Positions 46,975-56,672 are shown, counted from the stretch's first letter. The stretch is DNA of 64,000 bases from Candidatus Thiomargarita nelsonii (GCA_000785145.2 JSZA02000019.1:16663-80662), one strand, 5' to 3'. The notes: generated from the letters alone by a model not told the origin. Program-made: numbers and translations.

Positions 46975-48498
46975 ATGTTTTTGACTGACAAAGCCAAATT
47001 CTTTGGCTCTCCCATTTTTTCAGCCCTATGGTTGTTGTTGGTTTCCATAGTAAGAAGTGTCATTGAAATTAAGCTTCAAGAGCCTTTTTTATACGCGGAA
47101 ATTTCCACAGTAGCACATTTTTTGTCATTTTACTTATTATGTTATGTTGTCACTGCCATCATCATTTTTTATGGGCGTAATAAAGGGCTTTATGATGCCT
47201 TAGCTTGGACAAATCTGGTATTCATTATTTTACCTTTTCCTCCGTTAATAGATTATGTTGTTTATGTCGAACCTCAAATTTATTCTTATGCACCTAAAGA
47301 ACATTTTTTAGGTAATCTGCTGACTTTTTTCTCTATGTATGGAGATGGCAGTTGGGGGCAAAGAATACTCGGTGCTTATGTTTTTTTTATGACCGGCTTT
47401 TCGGTGTTTCTCTCACATAAAAAAATTATTAGAGCATTCATCGCGTCACTGGCAAACTACCTTTACACGGCTTTTGTGAGTGTCGAATGGATTCGATCTT
47501 TATTGCCATCTGGATCAGTTGATGTTCCTGAAGCCATTTATATATCAGACTCGGTTATCAATCAAGGTTTTACGATTTATTATGTTTTAATCGCTCAGAT
47601 ATTCGTATTGACTACATGGTTCTTATCACATAAGAATGCACTGCCAAGCCTTATTGCAAGTCTTCGTCCAATCCGAAGTCTTCATTGGGTATTAGTGGGT
47701 ATGCTAGGCATTGCGCTATCTTCAAATCCATTGCCGTGGGCATTGATAATAACTCAGTTAATTGTCATCACATTTTCTTGTTTATTAGGATGGTGGTTTA
47801 TTGCATTAGTGAATGACTATAATGATCTTGCGATAGATAAATTATCCAATCCAAAACGGCTTTTTGTTCAGATGCCACAGTTAATAAATGAAAAGGAAGC
47901 GTGGTTTGGTTGGCTGGCGATAACATCAACATTAATGGCTTTAAGCTTAGGACTGATACCATTTCTACTCATGTTGTGCTATCTATTTGGTGGTATCGTA
48001 TATTCAGTACCATCATCATTAAAAGTTCGACGCTATGCTATTAGTTCTTCATCTATTGGAGCCGGAAGTGCGTTGTTTTATCTTATGGGTACTATGGCTT
48101 ATATTCCTATTGATGGAATGGTCTTTGAAAACATAAATTGGTATGTAGTCTTCGCACTGATATTTGGCTTTGGTATGGCAGGCTATATCAAGGATGAAAA
48201 GGATAGTTTTGCTGATAAACAAGCTGGCGTGGCGACTTTATTTACAATATTTCCTTATAATCAAGCGCGTAAAATAACGGGTTTATTGCTACTCGGTGGG
48301 TGGTGTGTTTTGCTGACCATTTCACTGAATTTATATACCTTTATTATCGGTTGTCTATGCGCTATTGCAGCGATTTTATTATACTCAAAGCAAAAGAACC
48401 CAATCATTCAAATAAGTCTATTTCAAGTTTTTTTGGCATCCATGATAATTTCTGGATTGCTCAATAAAGAAATTATTCAGGACTATATTATTTGGTGA
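46975..48498 (+). CDS. UbiA-superfamily-like polytopic membrane protein
   Basis: 507 residues with about 12-14 predicted transmembrane segments. The C-terminal half has both Asp-rich motifs of UbiA prenyltransferases: NDYNDLAIDKLSNPKR and KDEKDSFADKQAGVATL. The N-terminal ~230 residues are an extra membrane region not usual for UbiA. It starts 2 bp after the previous gene, so it belongs to the cluster. A lipid-modifying or lipid-making role next to a GTPase system is unusual. Confidence 0.72.
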   Translation: MFLTDKAKFFGSPIFSALWLLLVSIVRSVIEIKLQEPFLYAEISTVAHFLSFYLLCYVVTAIIIFYGRNKGLYDALAWTNLVFIILPFPPLIDYVVYVEPQIYSYAPKEHFLGNLLTFFSMYGDGSWGQRILGAYVFFMTGFSVFLSHKKIIRAFIASLANYLYTAFVSVEWIRSLLPSGSVDVPEAIYISDSVINQGFTIYYVLIAQIFVLTTWFLSHKNALPSLIASLRPIRSLHWVLVGMLGIALSSNPLPWALIITQLIVITFSCLLGWWFIALVNDYNDLAIDKLSNPKRLFVQMPQLINEKEAWFGWLAITSTLMALSLGLIPFLLMLCYLFGGIVYSVPSSLKVRRYAISSSSIGAGSALFYLMGTMAYIPIDGMVFENINWYVVFALIFGFGMAGYIKDEKDSFADKQAGVATLFTIFPYNQARKITGLLLLGGWCVLLTISLNLYTFIIGCLCAIAAILLYSKQKNPIIQISLFQVFLASMIISGLLNKEIIQDYIIW

Positions 48499-48543
48499 GG
48501 TTTAAACCCAATCATTCAAATAACTACTCAATCCTAAAAACTC

Positions 48544-50103
48544 ATGCACCACCTTGGACTAGATTTTGGCACAACCACTAGCATTTTAAGCTACCATGAC
48601 GGGCAGCGCATTGAATCCTTTCAACTCGGTGGCGCTGGCGCTACGCCTTATATTCCATCGGCGTTATCCATTGATAAAACGGATAACAGCTTAGAAATTG
48701 GCCAAACCGCCCTGTTGAATCAAGGAGATAAAGACTATGAAGTTTATACCCTTTTCAAAATGCTGTTGGCTGAACAAAATACCGATAAACTTAAAGAACA
48801 CGGTTATGTACAACATTCTCCCCAAACCATTGCCAAACAATATATTGAGCAATTACTCCAACGCTATCGTAAAGAACGTAGTATCAATCAACCTATCCGC
48901 TATCTCATTATCACCGTGCCAGAGATTTGGGTGCGAGAAGGTAACCATGCAGCGCGTGAAGCCTTAAAAAAAATTTGTACTGAATTGCAATTGCAAGTCA
49001 AACTGCTAAGTGAACCGGTTGCCGCATCGGTGTATTTTGCTGACCGTTTTAAGGCGAAATATCAGCACGAATTTCATGGGCATGTGTTGGTATGTGATTA
49101 TGGCGGTGGCACGTTGGATTTAAGTCTGTCTCAGGTTGAGGGGGATCAAATTACGGTGCTAGAGGGTACCGGCAAAGGGACAACGAAGAAAACAATGGGT
49201 ATTGCAGGTGTCGCTTATGATAAAGCCGTTGTGGAAAAAGTTTTGAATAAGCAAGCTGTCACTGAGAAGCAATTTTATGAATTATTGATAAAATTTGAAA
49301 AGCAAAAGATCAGTCAAACGGATAAGTTGAAAAAAAGACTGGAACAGTATCGGAAAAATCCCGCTACCAGTCAAAAAGTGTTTAAAATTGGTGATGACAC
49401 AGTCACTGCCCAGCATTTAGGAGAAGTTTTTGATCAACTCATTCAACCAGAATTACAAAAAGCCTTAACCGAAATGAAGGAGCATTTGCAAACCCATCAT
49501 GTGGATACCAGTAATGGTGACAAATTTCGGGTGGTGATGGTGGGCGGATTTTCTAATTTTTATTTAGTACGACGCGCCGTCAGAGCGTTTTTTAAGTCTC
49601 AAACCGAAGAAGATAGGCGTTTTGAGACTTATTTTGATTTGACGGACACCGCCTTGGCGATTTCTAAAGGTGCTGCGCTAGTGGCTAATGGCACCTTTAA
49701 AATTTTTATAGCTTGCCCTATCAGTGTTGGCATACGTGCTAAAAATGCCTTTCTCGAAGATGAAGATATTTTATTGTTAAAAAAGGGAACCGCACTAGAA
49801 CATTATCAACAACCACAGTTTAGTGGCTGGCTGGAAGTGGGGAGCGAAAGAACCTTAAACACTAAATCGTTAACGATGTTTTTGGATATTGGCAGCGGCA
49901 AACGACGCTACATTGATTTAAAAGGTAAATTAACTGATTTGATCCCGAATCCCAATATCGATAACAAATGGCAAGTTGGCTTTGCTGTGGATGATGATGT
50001 GATGTTTACGCTGCATGTTAAAGATAAACAAGGTGTGGAAAAAAGCACAGCATTAGGTGATTTGGAAGAGAAAATCAATGGATTACATATTTCTGAAGAA
50101 TAA
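48544..50103 (+). CDS. Minimal Hsp70-type ATPase
   Basis: 519 residues. ATPase motifs of Hsp70: LGLDFGTTTSILSYHDG, CDYGGGTLDLSLSQVEG and VVMVGGFSNFYLVRRAV. The usual linker and substrate-binding domain are absent; the last ~130 residues form a small beta-rich part (IACPISVGIRAKNAF, FLDIGSGKRRYIDL). It is unlike DnaK at 25.8 kb and is followed 8 bp later by a coiled-coil protein that could be its dedicated cofactor. Confidence 0.85.
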   Translation: MHHLGLDFGTTTSILSYHDGQRIESFQLGGAGATPYIPSALSIDKTDNSLEIGQTALLNQGDKDYEVYTLFKMLLAEQNTDKLKEHGYVQHSPQTIAKQYIEQLLQRYRKERSINQPIRYLIITVPEIWVREGNHAAREALKKICTELQLQVKLLSEPVAASVYFADRFKAKYQHEFHGHVLVCDYGGGTLDLSLSQVEGDQITVLEGTGKGTTKKTMGIAGVAYDKAVVEKVLNKQAVTEKQFYELLIKFEKQKISQTDKLKKRLEQYRKNPATSQKVFKIGDDTVTAQHLGEVFDQLIQPELQKALTEMKEHLQTHHVDTSNGDKFRVVMVGGFSNFYLVRRAVRAFFKSQTEEDRRFETYFDLTDTALAISKGAALVANGTFKIFIACPISVGIRAKNAFLEDEDILLLKKGTALEHYQQPQFSGWLEVGSERTLNTKSLTMFLDIGSGKRRYIDLKGKLTDLIPNPNIDNKWQVGFAVDDDVMFTLHVKDKQGVEKSTALGDLEEKINGLHISEE

Positions 50104-50111
50104 GGGATAAC

Positions 50112-50864
50112 ATGTCCAACAATTTTTATCAAGAAGACGATCTCTGGCAAGCCTTACAAGCCCAAACTGATCTTAAAAAACAACGCTACCAATTAGTGGA
50201 AATGGCACACTTGCTGTTGAAACGTGCCCGCATCAATCCTGATGACATCGCACAATTAGACTATGATGACATTACGGATTTATTGCTTGAATACCAAGGT
50301 ACCGCCGAGCAAACCGATAATTTCTTTCAACAAGCCTTACCTTTTATCGATCCAGAATACAAAGGGCAAGCCTTTGAGCAACAATTGCAAACGCTGCAAC
50401 AAACTTTGTCAGATACTCGCGCTGAGATCACACGTTTTAGTGAACAAAATACGCGCCTCTCTGAACAAAAAAATCAGTTGGATAAAGAAGTTGAGTGTTT
50501 GACTGAACTCAAACCTCAAGTCGAGACATTAGAACAAAATATCTCCCAACTAAAAGAACAAGTCGAAGCGTTGCGACAACACGAAGAACGTTTGAAACAA
50601 TTAGCGGATGAGCCATTTCATCAAGAGGCGATTACCACTGTTATTGAATCTATCCCCAATATTGTGGCATTAATCAAAGCTAATCAGGAAATTTTCCAAA
50701 ATCATTTGGCTGAAAATGCGCGTATTGGTGAAGCTATGCAGGAAATAGCCGATCATACCGATAAAATGGCGACACTATCAAAAAATATGAGTGCATCTTT
50801 GCAAGAATTTGATAGAGAATTGCAAAGGGTTATTGAAATTGGAGAAAAGCAGACTAATAATTAA
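50112..50864 (+). CDS. Coiled-coil protein following Hsp70
   Basis: 250 residues, cytoplasmic. A helical N-terminus (DLWQALQAQTDLKKQRYQL, LLKRARINPDDIAQLDYDDI) and long coiled coil (about 95-165 and 205-245). The size and place after an Hsp70 gene suggest a GrpE-like exchange or scaffold role, but there is no GrpE sequence match. Confidence 0.6.
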   Translation: MSNNFYQEDDLWQALQAQTDLKKQRYQLVEMAHLLLKRARINPDDIAQLDYDDITDLLLEYQGTAEQTDNFFQQALPFIDPEYKGQAFEQQLQTLQQTLSDTRAEITRFSEQNTRLSEQKNQLDKEVECLTELKPQVETLEQNISQLKEQVEALRQHEERLKQLADEPFHQEAITTVIESIPNIVALIKANQEIFQNHLAENARIGEAMQEIADHTDKMATLSKNMSASLQEFDRELQRVIEIGEKQTNN

Positions 50865-50910
50865 GTTCAAATCAAAGAAATCCGAAAAACTTTTATACGA
50901 GGATAAAATA

Positions 50911-51975
50911 ATGTTTGATCTATGGGATTGGAAAAAGCTACTTTTAGCTAGCTTTATATTTATATTTGCACTATTACTCCGCAAACTGTTTGCCCGTGTC
51001 GTCTTAAAACAGTTAAAAAAATTCGCGGCAAGCACTGAATCCACGCTTGATAACGACATTATCGCGGCACTTGAGTCTCCCTTTAAATTTATTTTTATTG
51101 TGGTGGGTTTTTATTTCGCGACGCTGGTGTTGAATTTGCCCGCTGAGTTTGATGAAATCTTAACGCCGTTAATCCGTAGTCTTGTCGCGTTTACGCTCTT
51201 TTGGGCATTTTTTAGTTGTGTTGAGCCTTTCAGTGTGTTTATTGATAAGCTCACGCTCAAATTTGGTACTGAATTAACAGGGGCACTCAAGAATTTTTTC
51301 ATCAAAGGCTTAAAAATATTTATCGCTCTGATTGGTTTAACCGCTATTTTGAATGAGTGGGGGATTAATGTAATAGGGCTGTTAGCGAGTATGACTCTTG
51401 TTGGTGCGGCGGTGGCTTTGGCGGCGAAAGAGACTTTGGCTAATATTTTTAGTGTTTTAACCATTATTTTCGATAAAATGTTCAAGCCGGGCGATTGGAT
51501 TATGACGCCTGATGTTGAAGGTGTCGTCGAAGAAATTGGTTCACGAGCGACCAAAATCCGTACTTTTTCTAAAGCCATTGTCACGGTTCCAAACGCGACG
51601 CTCGTCAATTCGGCTGTTACTAATTGGAGCCAGATGACTAATCGTCGTGTTAAAATGCGTCTTGCCTTAGAATATCGTACTCGCCGTGAGCAAGTGACTC
51701 GTATCACGCAACGAGTCAAAGATTATTTGCAAAACCATCCCGATATTGAAACCTCCAACAAGGTAGTCACGTTTGTTTTTCTGGTTGAATTTAATGAGAG
51801 TTCTATTGATATTTTGTTGTATTATTTTACTAAAACAACAAACTGGGAGGAATGGTTGCGTATTCGTGAGGAAAATATGCTTGAATTTATGAAGATTATC
51901 GAGGATGAAGGGGCTGCTTTCGCTTTCCCAAGCCAACAGCTTTATGTGGAAAAATTACCCGTTGTTTCTAAATAG
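50911..51975 (+). CDS. MscS-family mechanosensitive channel
   Basis: 354 residues. Four N-terminal hydrophobic segments, then the pore helix and beta domain: VIGLLASMTLVGAAVALAAK, ETLANIFSVLTIIFDKMFKP, GDWIMTPDVEGVVEEIGSRA and VTVPNATLVNSAVTNWSQM. It opens on membrane tension. ATG 50911 follows GAGG; the frame upstream overlaps the previous gene. It may be a late gene of the cluster or independent. Confidence 0.88.
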   Translation: MFDLWDWKKLLLASFIFIFALLLRKLFARVVLKQLKKFAASTESTLDNDIIAALESPFKFIFIVVGFYFATLVLNLPAEFDEILTPLIRSLVAFTLFWAFFSCVEPFSVFIDKLTLKFGTELTGALKNFFIKGLKIFIALIGLTAILNEWGINVIGLLASMTLVGAAVALAAKETLANIFSVLTIIFDKMFKPGDWIMTPDVEGVVEEIGSRATKIRTFSKAIVTVPNATLVNSAVTNWSQMTNRRVKMRLALEYRTRREQVTRITQRVKDYLQNHPDIETSNKVVTFVFLVEFNESSIDILLYYFTKTTNWEEWLRIREENMLEFMKIIEDEGAAFAFPSQQLYVEKLPVVSK

Positions 51976-51978
51976 TTC

Positions 51979-52107
51979 GACGCAGAGCGTCGAGGCAGGC
52001 ATTCCTTTGCCTCGCGTGGGAACGAGAATAAAGGGCAACCACAAGGGATTGCCCCTACAACGGACCGCATTTTATTTATGTAGGGGCAATCCTTTATGGT
52101 TGCCCTT
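51979..52107. repeat. Family F hairpin and GGGCAACC hairpin
   Basis: Convergent position between the MscS gene and a minus-strand gene, so it may serve as a bidirectional terminator. Confidence 0.75.
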
Positions 52108-52109
52108 AA

Positions 52110-52853
52110 CTATAAATATTCCGCATAAGTTTCTACTTTTTCTTTCTCCCACTCAATCATGCGCCACCCAGGATTGCTATGTTCAATGGCAAAGTCAGGA
52201 GTCTCGGTCTCAATTTGAAAAATGGTTGATGGTGTCAAATGGACAGATTTTCCATTTTTGACTACCGTTTTCTCAGTATGATAATGTCCACAAAAAATAT
52301 GTTTAATTTGTGAAAAAAGATCCAATACCTGCCAAACGTCGTCGATATTTTGCAAAGGATGACATTCGTCCATAAATAGGCAGTCACATAATAGCAGCGG
52401 GTGGTGTACAAATAACAACACTCGTTTTTTATAATTAGCCAATTGTGTCTTTAACCATTCAAGTTGTTGTTTAGGAATACGATAAGAGGAGCTATCCAAA
52501 AATAGCAAACGTCTCCCTTTAATCGTGCGACTAAAATACAACATGCCCTGTGGTACATCACAGTCTGGCAGCTCAAATGCTGTTTTCATGCGTAGTACAT
52601 GGTCATGATTTCCCGCCATCAAGATGTATGGATGAGGAAATGTTGTTAATACTTTTTTTAACCACGCATAAGCTTCCGGCTCGCCTTCAATAGCTGATAA
52701 ATCGCCGGATAAAACTAATAAATCTAATTCTTTTTCAGCTAGTACTTGTAACACATTGAGAAATTGTTGGCGCCCTTTGATTCCTCTATACAAAACATCA
52801 TCTGGTCCAATATGTAAATCGGTCACTTGTGCAATGACCAAGTTATTTTGCAT
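52110..52853 (-). CDS. Metallophosphoesterase (CpdA/Icc-like)
   Basis: 247 residues. Calcineurin-like motifs in order: QVTDLHIG, VLSGDLSAIEGEPEAY, LMAGNHDHVLRMK, LLFVHHPLLL, FCGHYHTEKTVV. This is the class III cyclic nucleotide phosphodiesterase pattern. With an adenylate cyclase at 1.9 kb a cAMP role is attractive but unproven. ATG 52853 (GAGGAG upstream) is preferred over a TTG 6 bases earlier. Confidence 0.88.
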   Translation of the reverse strand: MQNNLVIAQVTDLHIGPDDVLYRGIKGRQQFLNVLQVLAEKELDLLVLSGDLSAIEGEPEAYAWLKKVLTTFPHPYILMAGNHDHVLRMKTAFELPDCDVPQGMLYFSRTIKGRRLLFLDSSSYRIPKQQLEWLKTQLANYKKRVLLFVHHPLLLCDCLFMDECHPLQNIDDVWQVLDLFSQIKHIFCGHYHTEKTVVKNGKSVHLTPSTIFQIETETPDFAIEHSNPGWRMIEWEKEKVETYAEYL

Positions 52854-52990
52854 TATCAAAACTCCTCAAAAATTTTATTTTCTTTTAAATTAAAACACGA
52901 TATTAAGTCTGTGTGCAAATAATTTATCGTCCTGCACATCTTTTTAATAAAAGGAGTAAAATGATCATTTTTTTAAATTTTGTTAATTTT

Positions 52991-53012
52991 GGAGTCCAAG
53001 ATTTATCTTGGA
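52991..53012. repeat. TCCAAGATTTATCTTGGA palindrome
   Basis: Hairpin family copy in the leader of the TolB/M28 gene; the in-frame codons before 53054 come from it and its flank. Confidence 0.85.
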
Positions 53013-53053
53013 AGTCGGTGCAAGGTACGCCTTGCACAAGGAGAATTTATAAC

Positions 53054-55195
53054 ATGTCAATTCGATGGGTGTTTGTCACCTTTTTTGTATGCAATGTCAT
53101 GGCAAGCGAGCCAGTCAAAGATCACCGTGAAATACATCTACAAAATGTACAACAATTAACCTTTGGTGGCGAAAACGCAGAAGCTTATTTTTCTTTTGAT
53201 GGCACCCAACTTGTTTTTCAAGCTACGCCGCGTCATCAAGGCTGCGATCAAATTTTTGTGATGAATGTTGATGGTGGTGCTAAACGTTTATTGAGTACGG
53301 GTAAAGGGCGCACTACTTGTTCATTTTTTTATCCTGATGGGCAACATATTTTGTACGCTTCAACTCATGATGGCAGTGTTGAATGTCCTCCGCCTGTGGA
53401 TATGAGTCAAGGTTATGTTTGGGCTTTATATCCCGATTATGATATTTATAAAGCCGATATGGCGGGCAATATTGTGCAAAAATTGACCGATACGCCCGGC
53501 TACGATGCTGAAGCCGTACTTTCGCCGAGAGGGGATAAAATCGTGTTTACCAGTACACGTAGCGGTGATCTGGAATTATGGTCAATGGATTTGGCGGGGG
53601 CAAATCTCAAGCAATTGACTAATACGCCCGGCTATGATGGCGGTGCCTTTTTTTCGCCCGATGGATCAAAAATTGTTTGGCGTGCTAGTCGCTTTGATAA
53701 TAATCCACAAGGTTTAGCAGATTATCAGCGTTTGCTTAAAGAGGATATGATTCGTCCAAGCCAGCTTGAAATCTTTGTCATGGATGTTGATGGCTCAAAT
53801 CAACAGCAGGTGACGCATTTAGGCAAAGCCTCTTTTGGTCCTTATTTTCATCCGTCTGGTGAAAAAATCATCTTTTCTTCTAATGTTGATGCGCAACGTG
53901 AGTTTGATCTTTATATGATTAATATTGATGGCTCAGGCTTGGAGCGCATTACTTATACTGCTCAATTTGATGGTTTTCCCATGTTTTCATTGGATGGCAA
54001 AAAATTGGTGTGGGGCTCTAATCGCAATAATGCGTTTCCACGCGAAACGAATATTTTTATCGCTGATTGGGTAGATGATGTGCGAGAAATTGTGCCAGAA
54101 GTCAGCCATTATCATCAATCTTCTGAAATCAAAGCCGAAGATTTGTTTCATCATGTCCGATTTTTGGCGGATGATCGCTTGAGGGGGCGCTTTCCGGGGA
54201 GTGATGGGATTGAGTATGCTGCCCGTTATATTGCGGATCGTTTTGCTGAGTATGGTTTAGATTCCTATTTTCAGGTGTTTGAATATAAAGATGAGCTTGG
54301 AAAAACCATTAATACTCGTAATGTTGTCGGTTTTTTGCCGGGTAAGACGGATAAAACGATTATTATTGGTGCTCATTATGATCATTTAGGTGGTGTACAT
54401 AACGGGGCGGATGATAACGCTTCTGGTGTGGCAGGTGTTTTGGAATTGGCTCAATTTTTTGGGAGTCATCCAGTTGAACATAGTTTGCTTTTTATCGCTT
54501 TTTCGGGTGAAGAGTTGGGTTTGATTGGGTCAAAATATTATGTCAATCATCCTCTTAAAGAGGTGGTTGCGATGATCAATATGGATATGATCGGGCATTT
54601 AAGGGAAAATAAGTTGATTATTCAAGGGGTGGGTACAAGCCCTGTCTGGGAGGAAATAGTTGATAAAGTCAATGAAAGTTATTCATTTGTGCTGGCTAAA
54701 CAAAAAGAGGAGCCGGGTACCAGCGATCAGCGTTCATTTTATGAAAAACAGATAGCCGTTTTGGGCTTTTTGACGGGGGCACACGATCATTATAATCGTT
54801 CAACGGATGATTTTTGGCGATTGAATTATCCGGGGCATGAAAAAATCGTTAAATTTGTCCGTGATGTGGTTATTGATCTTCGTGCTGATCAGGTGACTTT
54901 TAGTGCTTTGAAAGTGAATAAAAAACGAGCCAAATTTAAGGTGAGTTTGGGTGTGATGCCTGATTATGCTTTTACAAGTCAGGGGTTGCGCTTGGATGCG
55001 GTTAAAGTCAATCGTTCCGCTTATAATGCGGGTTTGCAAAGCGGTGACATCATCATTAAATTGGGTGCGGTTCAAATTAATGATATTTATGATTATGTGG
55101 CTGCCTTGGGTACGTTTGAGGTGGGTGATAAGGTGGAGTTGGTTTTTTTGCGTGATGGTTTGGAAAATTCTGTCGAGGTGTTGTTGGTAAAATAG
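53054..55195 (+). CDS. Secreted TolB-propeller / M28 aminopeptidase / PDZ protein
   Basis: 713 residues. Signal peptide (RWVFVTFFVCNVMAS), then a TolB/WD40-like beta propeller (repeats such as FSPDGSKIVWRASR, about 30-340). An M28 zinc peptidase follows: IIGAHYDHLGGVHNGADDNA, SGEELGLIGSKYY, AMINMDMIGHL. A PDZ domain at the end (ALKVNKKRAKFKVSLGVMPD, NAGLQSGDIIIKLGAVQIND) completes it. It is probably a periplasmic or outer-membrane exopeptidase. ATG 53054 has an AAGGAGA site. Confidence 0.88.
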   Translation: MSIRWVFVTFFVCNVMASEPVKDHREIHLQNVQQLTFGGENAEAYFSFDGTQLVFQATPRHQGCDQIFVMNVDGGAKRLLSTGKGRTTCSFFYPDGQHILYASTHDGSVECPPPVDMSQGYVWALYPDYDIYKADMAGNIVQKLTDTPGYDAEAVLSPRGDKIVFTSTRSGDLELWSMDLAGANLKQLTNTPGYDGGAFFSPDGSKIVWRASRFDNNPQGLADYQRLLKEDMIRPSQLEIFVMDVDGSNQQQVTHLGKASFGPYFHPSGEKIIFSSNVDAQREFDLYMINIDGSGLERITYTAQFDGFPMFSLDGKKLVWGSNRNNAFPRETNIFIADWVDDVREIVPEVSHYHQSSEIKAEDLFHHVRFLADDRLRGRFPGSDGIEYAARYIADRFAEYGLDSYFQVFEYKDELGKTINTRNVVGFLPGKTDKTIIIGAHYDHLGGVHNGADDNASGVAGVLELAQFFGSHPVEHSLLFIAFSGEELGLIGSKYYVNHPLKEVVAMINMDMIGHLRENKLIIQGVGTSPVWEEIVDKVNESYSFVLAKQKEEPGTSDQRSFYEKQIAVLGFLTGAHDHYNRSTDDFWRLNYPGHEKIVKFVRDVVIDLRADQVTFSALKVNKKRAKFKVSLGVMPDYAFTSQGLRLDAVKVNRSAYNAGLQSGDIIIKLGAVQINDIYDYVAALGTFEVGDKVELVFLRDGLENSVEVLLVK

Positions 55196-55218
55196 TTCAC
55201 GCGACGCGTCGAGGCCAT

Positions 55219-55352
55219 TAAGTTAAGGGCAACCATAAAATTAAATTAAGGGCAACCATAAAGGATTGCCCCTACATGACGTTTTTCGTAGGGGCAATCC
55301 CTTGTGGTTGCCCTTTGCTGCAAGTTAAGGGCAACCATAAAGGATTGCCCCT
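55219..55352. repeat. Tandem GGGCAACC hairpins
   Basis: Two and a half copies of the GGGCAACCATAAAGGATTGC hairpin arm in the gap between the peptidase and permease genes. Confidence 0.8.
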
Positions 55353-55373
55353 ACAATATCTTTTAAAAATATT

Positions 55374-56336
55374 ATGTTGTCTTATATTCTTCGTAACTTA
55401 CTACAACGCTGTGTGTTGCTATTCATTGTATCAATAATCGCGCACTCAGTTGTCCATCTCGCACCGGGAAAACCGAGTGAAGTGGATCCCTCGAATCCCC
55501 GGATGCAGCAGGAAGACATCGCTAAAATTCGCGCGGCTTTTCATTTAGATGATCCTATTCATCTCCAATATGCTTATTGGATGCGCGATCTCTTTACGGG
55601 CGAATTAAAATCTTTTAAAGATAGTCAACCCGTATTGCCCAAAATTTGGGAGCGTTTTCTTAATTCCTTGCCATTGTTTATTTGTGCCACTCTCATTGTT
55701 TGGACGCTTTCCTTTCCGACGGGTATTCAGGCGGCGATTCGACGAGGCTCGTTGTATGATCGTGGCTCAACTTTTATTGCTTATGCGCTGATTTCAATTC
55801 CTGGCTTTTTTTTATCCTATTTGATGATTCTTTGGGTAGTCGATTGGTTTGGGGTACCCGTCATTGGGATGCGAACATTTGGGATGGAAGATGCACATCC
55901 TCTTTATCAAAGCATGGACCGTATTTGGCATTTGGTGATCCCTTCGATTATGTCCGCCCTCGCTGGGATTGCTGTACTTTCCCGTTATGTGCGTTCTCAA
56001 ATGTTAGAAGTCATCAGTCAAGACTATGTGCGGACGGCACGCGCTAAGGGGCTTGATGAGGATACTGTGATTTATCACCACGCGCTACGCAATGCTTTGT
56101 TACCTTTTGTGACTTTATTTGGTTTTTTATTGCCGGGATTGATTGGTGGTTCTGTGATCTTTGAATATATTTTTGCATGGCCAGGATTGGGACGGCTAGG
56201 TTATGAGGCTATTCTGGCTCGGGATTTTCCGGTGATTTTGACTATTAATTTTATTGCTGCGGCGCTCACCTTGGCGGGCACTTTTTTGTCGGACCTTCTT
56301 TATGCGGTGGTTGATCCACGAATTCGCTTGGAATGA
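55374..56336 (+). CDS. Peptide ABC transporter permease (DppB/OppB-like)
   Basis: 320 residues with six predicted membrane helices. N-terminal MLSYILRNLLQRCVLLFIVS and VHLAPGKPSEVDPSNP, the permease EAA loop in VRTARAKGLDEDTVIYHHAL then RNALLPFVTLF, and IFEYIFAWPGLGRLGYEAI. It is one of two permeases of a Dpp/Opp importer. The binding protein follows, but the second permease and ATPases are not in the window. Confidence 0.9.
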   Translation: MLSYILRNLLQRCVLLFIVSIIAHSVVHLAPGKPSEVDPSNPRMQQEDIAKIRAAFHLDDPIHLQYAYWMRDLFTGELKSFKDSQPVLPKIWERFLNSLPLFICATLIVWTLSFPTGIQAAIRRGSLYDRGSTFIAYALISIPGFFLSYLMILWVVDWFGVPVIGMRTFGMEDAHPLYQSMDRIWHLVIPSIMSALAGIAVLSRYVRSQMLEVISQDYVRTARAKGLDEDTVIYHHALRNALLPFVTLFGFLLPGLIGGSVIFEYIFAWPGLGRLGYEAILARDFPVILTINFIAAALTLAGTFLSDLLYAVVDPRIRLE

Positions 56337-56337
56337 T

Positions 56338-56672
56338 TAACTACAGGGATTCGTGGTTTAGCTTCGCTTACTTCGTTGCGGGAAATCCGCTTCGCTCCAT
56401 TCCCGAAACAACTGATAACTCTTTTAACTACAGGGATTCGTGGTTTAGCTTCGCTTACTTCGTTGCGGGAAATCCGCTTCGCTCCATTCCCGAAACAACT
56501 GATAACTCTTTTAACTACAGGGATTCGTGGTTTAGCTTCGCTTACTTCGTTGCGGGAAATCCGCTTCGCTCCATTCCCGAAACAACTGATAACTCTTTAA
56601 CTACAGGGATTCGTGGTTTAGCTTCGCTTACTTCGTTGCGGGAAATCCGCTTCGCTCCATTCCCGAAACAAC
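56338..56672 (+). repeat. Four tandem 86-87-bp repeats
   Basis: Units begin at 56338, 56425, 56512 and 56598 and are almost identical. Each has the small inverted pair GCGGGAAATCCGC. The unit length of 87 keeps an open frame that starts at an ATG overlapping the permease stop and would encode INYRDSWFSFAYFVAGNP-type repeats of 29 residues. Whether this is translated is unknown. Confidence 0.9.

Noticed and set aside
51111..51719. Minus-strand frame opposite the MscS channel gene
   Set aside because: An antisense shadow with low-complexity sequence.
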